Below the pieces are notes generated by a model that saw only the letters and a list, made by a program, of their open reading frames with translations, ran no database searches and was not told the DNA's origin. From positions 62,001 to 126,000 of the forward strand of contig JABFXY010000039.1 of assembly GCA_013361525.1 (NCBI GenBank): a stretch of 64,000 nucleotides of DNA, given 5' to 3'. The DNA comes from Polyangiaceae bacterium. GTDB taxonomy: Bacteria > Myxococcota_A > Polyangia > Polyangiales > Polyangiaceae. The position numbers and the translations under genes were made by a program. This document shows, in pieces, positions 60,041 to 64,000 of this stretch. Each line of letters opens with the position of its first letter. Positions within the stretch are counted from its first letter, which is position 1.

Positions 60041-60055
60041 GCAAGCGCGAGGCCA
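60041..60055 (-). promoter_or_regulatory. Candidate sigma54 (-24/-12) promoter
   Basis: The minus strand reads TGGCCTCGCGCTTGC. GG at -24 and GC at -12 are 10 bases apart, as in the TGGCACG-N4-TTGC consensus. The predicted start would leave a leader of only about 3 bases before ATG 60026, which is odd and lowers confidence. Upstream TGTGCA boxes lie at an enhancer-like distance. Confidence 0.45.
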
Positions 60056-60086
60056 GCGCCGAAATCGCGGCGCATTCGCGATCGCA

Positions 60087-60147
60087 GCTGTGCACGCAGT
60101 CCGAACGTTGCACGGGCTGTGCAGCGTCGGTACACCCGCTGCACAGC
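60087..60147. promoter_or_regulatory. Three GCTGTGCA boxes, candidate enhancer sites
   Basis: GCTGTGCA occurs at 60087-60094 and 60116-60123, and in reverse as TGCACAGC at 60140-60147. The second and third form a perfect inverted repeat of 11 bases per arm (60115-60125 / 60138-60148). They lie about 60 to 120 bases upstream of the predicted sigma54 start. An enhancer-binding protein gene begins to their right on the same strand, with its stop at 60150. Confidence 0.45.
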
Positions 60148-60149
60148 CA

Positions 60150-61538
60150 TCACTTCTTGAGCGGGCGATCGAAGCCGTATTTTTCGAGCCGCGAAATCAA
60201 CGTGCGACGCGAGATGCCGAGGAGCGCTGCCGCTCGGGTTTGGTTGCCGGCGCAGGCCCGAAGCGCCTCTTCGATCCGTGCGCGCTCCCTTTCGTCGAGA
60301 TCGGAGCGGAGATCGCGCGGAGCGTCGCCCCCCGTTGCCGCGCGTGCGCTCGAAGGCGCGAGTGGCGCCATCGTCGCCGGCAGCGGGACACTGGACGGTG
60401 GAATATCGGCCTGTCCCAGCAATAGATGAGCGTCGCGGATCGTCTCGCCGGCGGCGAGCAACACGGCTCGCTGCATGACATTCTTCAGCTCGCGGACATT
60501 TCCGGGCCAGGTATACGAAACGAGCCGCGCCTCCGCGCTCTTCGAGAGCGTCGGGGTCTTGCCGAAGCCTGCGTCCCGCGCTGCGCGCCGCACGAAGCGT
60601 TCGGCGAGCGGAACGATCTCCGCGGGGCGGCTGCGCAGCGGCGGAACGTGCAGGGTGATGCCGTTCAATCGGTAATAGAGATCCGCGCGAAACCGGCCTT
60701 CCCGCACTGCACGCTCGAGCTCGCGGTTCGTCGCGGCGATGAAGCGAACGTTGACGCGCACGGCTTTTCGGCCACCGACGCGGAAGAACGCGCCATCCTC
60801 GAGCGCGCGCAGCACCTTCGCCTGCGCATCGAGCGGAAGCTCCCCGACCTCGTCGAGGAACAGCGTCCCGTCGTTCGCCTCCTCGATGAGACCGCGGCGC
60901 TTGCCGGTCGCACCGGTGAATGCGCCGGCTTCGTTGCCGAACAGCTCCGCCTCCAGGAGCGCGACCGGCAACGCCGCGCAGTTGATGCGCACGAGCGCGC
61001 CCGCATGTCGTCGAGAGCGGGCATGAACGAGCGACGCGATGACTTCTTTCCCGCTTCCCGTTTCACCCTGCACGAGCACGGGCAAGTCGGAAGGCGCGAC
61101 CTGGTCGACGAGCGCCACGACGGCTTTCATCGCCGGATCCGCGATCACCGGCTGCTCGGCCGCGTCCTCGACGGGGCGAGCCTCTTCGTAGACGTGCTTC
61201 AGCACCAGCGTCGCCGCGCCGATCTCGAACACTTTGCCGATCTCGAGCAGCGTGGGCTCGACAATCCTTTTGCCGTCGACGCACGTGCCATTTTTGCTGC
61301 CGAGATCCAGGAGCGTCGCGCCGGCGTCGTCGAGGGCGAGCCGCGCGTGACGCTTGGAGACGGCTGCGTCGTCGAGCACGACCTCACAGGCGGCGTCGCG
61401 CCCAATCACCACCGCGCCGCGCGTGGGCAGCTCGACCCGTCGCACGCGACCATCGCCGACGACCACGAGCACGCGCCACGGACCGGCGCCCCGATCGCGT
61501 GTGAGTAAGGTCGTGTCGTCGCTCTGCCGATTGGCCAC
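60150..61538 (-). CDS. FHA-domain sigma54-dependent enhancer-binding protein
   Basis: An FHA domain (about 22-112) has the phosphothreonine-binding residues Gly46-Arg47, Ser61, His64 and the SKNGT loop. The AAA+ domain (about 130-365) has Walker A GETGSGKE (158-165), the sigma54-contacting GAFTGA (205-210) and Walker B GTLFLDE (224-230). A Fis-type HTH (about 425-462: NQTRAAALLGISRRTLISRL) binds enhancer DNA. FHA-type activators are known in Myxococcus and are thought to respond to threonine phosphorylation by Hanks kinases. The gene is downstream of a kinase-TPR pair on the same strand and upstream of a candidate sigma54-controlled gene. Confidence 0.95.
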   Translation of the reverse strand: MANRQSDDTTLLTRDRGAGPWRVLVVVGDGRVRRVELPTRGAVVIGRDAACEVVLDDAAVSKRHARLALDDAGATLLDLGSKNGTCVDGKRIVEPTLLEIGKVFEIGAATLVLKHVYEEARPVEDAAEQPVIADPAMKAVVALVDQVAPSDLPVLVQGETGSGKEVIASLVHARSRRHAGALVRINCAALPVALLEAELFGNEAGAFTGATGKRRGLIEEANDGTLFLDEVGELPLDAQAKVLRALEDGAFFRVGGRKAVRVNVRFIAATNRELERAVREGRFRADLYYRLNGITLHVPPLRSRPAEIVPLAERFVRRAARDAGFGKTPTLSKSAEARLVSYTWPGNVRELKNVMQRAVLLAAGETIRDAHLLLGQADIPPSSVPLPATMAPLAPSSARAATGGDAPRDLRSDLDERERARIEEALRACAGNQTRAAALLGISRRTLISRLEKYGFDRPLKK

Positions 61539-61596
61539 CGCGACTAGACGTTACACCGAAGATGCGCGGCTTTTGAGCTGGTGTTCTGCAAAGAGC

Positions 61597-62514
61597 TCAG
61601 AAGCGGCCGGCGACCTGGATGCTCGCCGAGGTGCGTGGCTCGACGGTGGCCCAGATGAGGACGCCGGTGCCGGCCGCGAGCACCGGACCGGAGATCGCGA
61701 ATGCGATCGTCGCGCCGTTCGCGAGCGTCTTTCCTTGGTCGAACGCCTCGAGCCCGTCGGCATCGCAGAACCGATCGTCACAGCTCGCGTCGACGACGTC
61801 GCTCAACATACTCGCACGCGCGCCCATATAGGTACCCACGCCGAGCCCAACGACGCCGAGCGCGACACCGATCCAACCGGCGACATGGCGGGGATCGACA
61901 CCGCTCGCGCCATCGCCCGAGGGCTGGGACTTGTCGCCGGAAGAAAGCCGGTGCGCGTCGCCGAGCTCGATGTCGACGGAGAGGCGACCGCCTGCCTTCG
62001 GCACCTCGAATGTCGTTCGATAGGTCGAGCCCTCGCTCGTCACGACCACGGCGTGCTCGCCGGGATCGAGTGGCAATGGATGTCCGTACGTCGCGGCGCT
62101 GAGCTCCTTTTCGTCGATCTCGAGTCGCTCGACGGGGACCCCCTTCGGGAGACGCAGCTCGACATACGTGAGCTGGGGGGCAAGCTCCTCGATCCGCTTG
62201 CGAGCGTATTCTTCGCGATCCGCCTGGCCGGCGAAGCGTGCCTTCTTTTCGAGCTCGCCGAACCGAGCCCACGCCGTCGCGGTGCGGCCCGCGATTGCCT
62301 CGCACTCGGCGAGGTTGAGCAGCGTGCCCATCGCGAACTCGAGCGCGAGGCTCTCCTGAAATTTGGGGCACGCTTCTTCGACCCGGCCGCTCTGGACGAG
62401 GTCGCGCCCTTCTTGAAAGAGTTTTTCGGCTGGGCTCTGTTGCGCGTGAGCCGGAGCGAAGAGCGACGAGACGACGACGAACGTAATGCCCGAGCTGAAA
62501 AACCGTCTGTGCAT
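61597..62514 (-). CDS. Exported TPR protein with two C-terminal membrane segments (kinase partner family, copy 3)
   Basis: ATG 62514 gives a signal peptide (FFSSGITFVVVSSLFAPAHA). TPR-like helices follow (AEKLFQEGRDLVQSGRVEEA, TLLNLAECEAIAGRTATAW). A beta-rich PEGA-like region (about 110-195: VELRLPKGVPVERLEIDEK, HPLPLDPGEHAVVVTSEGS) comes next. The C-terminal third has two small-residue membrane helices around a Cys-bearing loop (VVDASCDDRFCDADGLEAFD). The protein has 305 residues. It lies 60 bases after the kinase gene and 58 bases before the FHA activator gene, and is likely co-transcribed with both. Confidence 0.85.
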   Translation of the reverse strand: MHRRFFSSGITFVVVSSLFAPAHAQQSPAEKLFQEGRDLVQSGRVEEACPKFQESLALEFAMGTLLNLAECEAIAGRTATAWARFGELEKKARFAGQADREEYARKRIEELAPQLTYVELRLPKGVPVERLEIDEKELSAATYGHPLPLDPGEHAVVVTSEGSTYRTTFEVPKAGGRLSVDIELGDAHRLSSGDKSQPSGDGASGVDPRHVAGWIGVALGVVGLGVGTYMGARASMLSDVVDASCDDRFCDADGLEAFDQGKTLANGATIAFAISGPVLAAGTGVLIWATVEPRTSASIQVAGRF

Positions 62515-62574
62515 CGTGCGAGGCTCGGCGCGGGAGAATAGCAAAGCGATCGCGAGAAGCGACAATGAGCGTGG

Positions 62575-63945
62575 TCACTTTCGGGTGTCGAAGCGTGGTC
62601 CCTTCTTCTCTTCGGACGGCTTCGGCGTCGACGGCGCGCGAGGGGGACGCGCAGCGTGGCCCGGCGTGGCCGTGATCATCGGTGTCAGCTTCGTAGTCGC
62701 CATTGCGGTGCCTGATTGGGCGGGCGCTGATTGTGAGGGCTCCGGCGGCGACGCCGCGGTGACGGGCGCCACGACCACGGGCTGATTCGCCGAGACGAGC
62801 GCGGACGATTGGGTATCGTCAGGCAGGTCTTGCGCCTTCGTCGGCTCTTCGGACGGCATCACGGAGCGCGCGAAGAACCAAACACCTCCACCCACGCACG
62901 CCAGCGCGACCATTGCGCCGATCCATCGGTGTGGTCGGCGGGACGCCCCCACGACGCTCGCGTCCATCGGCTCGAGCTCGGGCGACGCTTGCGCCGAAGG
63001 CAGCGCGGGCGCCGAAGTGATACCGGTGTCGTTGGGATATGCGAGCAGCGCAGCGAGCAGCGAGCGCGCTGAATCGAACCGCTCTTCCGGCTTGATAGAG
63101 AGGCATCGAAGGACGATGGCCTCGAGGGAACCCGGCACCCCTTCGACGATGGAGCCAATCGGCGTAATGGGCTCGGTAGCCGCTCGCCCGGCGGACATCG
63201 CAAGCTGATATGCGCGCGTGTCGTGCCGAAGAGCCGGCTTGCCCGTCAGCATCTCGTAGAGCACCGCGCCGACCGAGAATACGTCCGCCCGCGCGTCGAC
63301 GACTTTGGCCTCGACCATTTGCTCCGGCGCCATGTAGGCAGCGGTGCCGAGAATCTCGTTCGTCTTCGTGAGGTCGTCCGAGTCATGCGTGTCGGTATCT
63401 CCGCGCATACGCTTCGCGATCCCGAAATCGATCAGCCGGACGTGCTCGAGATCGTCGTCACCGCACGACAGAAGGATGTTTGCGGGTTTGATATCGCGAT
63501 GCACGATCCCGAGATCGTGGGCGACGATGAGCGCACGGGTGAGCTCGGTGGCGAGCCGCGCCGCTTCTTCCGATGACAGCGCTTGCTCGCGAATGCGCGC
63601 CTTCAAGGTCCGCCCCGAGACCAAATCCATCACGAGGAACGGCTGCCCGTCCTCCGCGAAGCCGTAGTCGCGAACGCGGACGATGAACGGTGACTCGAGG
63701 CTCGCGACGAGCCGGGCCTCGCGCAAGAAGCGTTGCTTCAACGCCGGACTGGTGTCGTGGAGAACCTTGATGGCGACGCGTGTACCGAGGTGTTTGTGCT
63801 TCGCCGCCAGCACGACACCCATGCCGCCCGACGCGATGACACGCTCGAGGTGATACGTCGCTTCGAGCGTGGGACGAGGGGCGTCGGTCGGGCTGGAGAT
63901 CTCCGCCTCCTGCCCGGCCGCGGTCCGCGTCACGTCGGCATTCAC
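62575..63945 (-). CDS. Membrane Ser/Thr protein kinase
   Basis: The kinase domain (about 31-305) is intact: ASGGMGVVLAAKH, Lys60, HRD 149-151, DFG 173-175 and TAAYMAPEQ. One membrane helix follows (about 337-357, WIGAMVALACVGGGVWFF). The outer tail of about 100 residues is rich in Pro, Ala, Ser and Thr and ends KGPRFDTRK. The tail has no recognisable domain. As first gene of the operon it would be the signal input, with the TPR protein next. The 55 bases upstream to the window end hold no gene I can see. Confidence 0.94.
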   Translation of the reverse strand: MNADVTRTAAGQEAEISSPTDAPRPTLEATYHLERVIASGGMGVVLAAKHKHLGTRVAIKVLHDTSPALKQRFLREARLVASLESPFIVRVRDYGFAEDGQPFLVMDLVSGRTLKARIREQALSSEEAARLATELTRALIVAHDLGIVHRDIKPANILLSCGDDDLEHVRLIDFGIAKRMRGDTDTHDSDDLTKTNEILGTAAYMAPEQMVEAKVVDARADVFSVGAVLYEMLTGKPALRHDTRAYQLAMSAGRAATEPITPIGSIVEGVPGSLEAIVLRCLSIKPEERFDSARSLLAALLAYPNDTGITSAPALPSAQASPELEPMDASVVGASRRPHRWIGAMVALACVGGGVWFFARSVMPSEEPTKAQDLPDDTQSSALVSANQPVVVAPVTAASPPEPSQSAPAQSGTAMATTKLTPMITATPGHAARPPRAPSTPKPSEEKKGPRFDTRK

Positions 63946-64000
63946 GGCGAAGCCGCCTCGTAGTGCGCTCGAATCCGCGTTCCGGAGAGGGCTTCTTTGT

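Noticed and set aside
1..64000. Search for tRNA, rRNA, CRISPR arrays, insertion sequences and prophage genes
   Set aside because: I saw no conserved RNA gene sequences, no regularly spaced short repeats, and no transposase, integrase or phage structural motifs.

Overview
The window is high-GC DNA with dense genes on both strands. It looks like a large-genome myxobacterium (Myxococcota, probably the Polyangia/Sorangiineae side). The evidence is indirect but consistent: six genes encode eukaryote-like Ser/Thr kinase domains, one of them in tandem and one fused to a histidine kinase. There are many Gly/Ser/Ala-linker lipoproteins, PEGA and TPR exported proteins, an FHA-sigma54 activator, and a metalloprotease with a MYXO-CTERM-like sorting tail. 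I found no rRNA, tRNA, CRISPR array, transposase or prophage gene.

Layout. 1-2401: end of an unknown gene, then cheR-cheB. 2458-7841 (minus): kinase, exported TPR protein, dienelactone-hydrolase-like lipoprotein. 8084-11682 (plus): DUF2452 protein, kinase, TPR lipoprotein. 11693-15284: TENA/PqqC-like enzyme, MepA-like endopeptidase, parvulin PPIase and HupE/UreJ-like membrane protein. 15455-19757: LamG-metallophosphoesterase lipoprotein, a pseudokinase and an acidic-tailed unknown. 19817-21521: cysM, osmC and a receiver-only response regulator with overlapping stops and starts. 21543-27736: lipoproteins, a zinc ribbon, and a sensory protein divergent from a histidine kinase. 27823-39466 (minus): a 1898-residue kinase/AAA/GAF/histidine-kinase protein, then a kinase, TPR-PEGA, FG-GAP lipoprotein operon. 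39631-44760: signal peptidase I, Kbl, a nuclease/phosphatase-fold protein and a ComF-like protein. 44927-49463: GYF-domain membrane protein, lipoprotein, enoyl-CoA hydratase. 49567-58433: a TPR-family fragment, a lipoprotein, an M36/M4-type protease, DUF1772, an AraC regulator, a PNGase-F-like lipoprotein, a HEAT-like lipoprotein and a degenerate PfkB. 58452-63945 (minus): kinase, TPR protein, FHA-sigma54 activator, then a PPC-glycosidase lipoprotein with a candidate sigma54 promoter.

Two themes recur. First, a Ser/Thr kinase gene is followed directly, on the same strand, by a gene for an exported TPR protein with paired membrane segments. This happens three times (7841-3447, 39466-36570, 63945-61597), and a fragment of a fourth TPR protein lies at 49567. 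In the last locus the pair is followed by an FHA enhancer-binding protein and a candidate sigma54 target, which suggests a complete signal-to-output cassette. Second, long hairpins whose arms are built from short tandem units sit between convergent genes (15287, 22974, 41290, 55055). A half copy is read as part of a lipoprotein signal peptide (47906). Both themes come from reading the sequence and have not been checked against databases.
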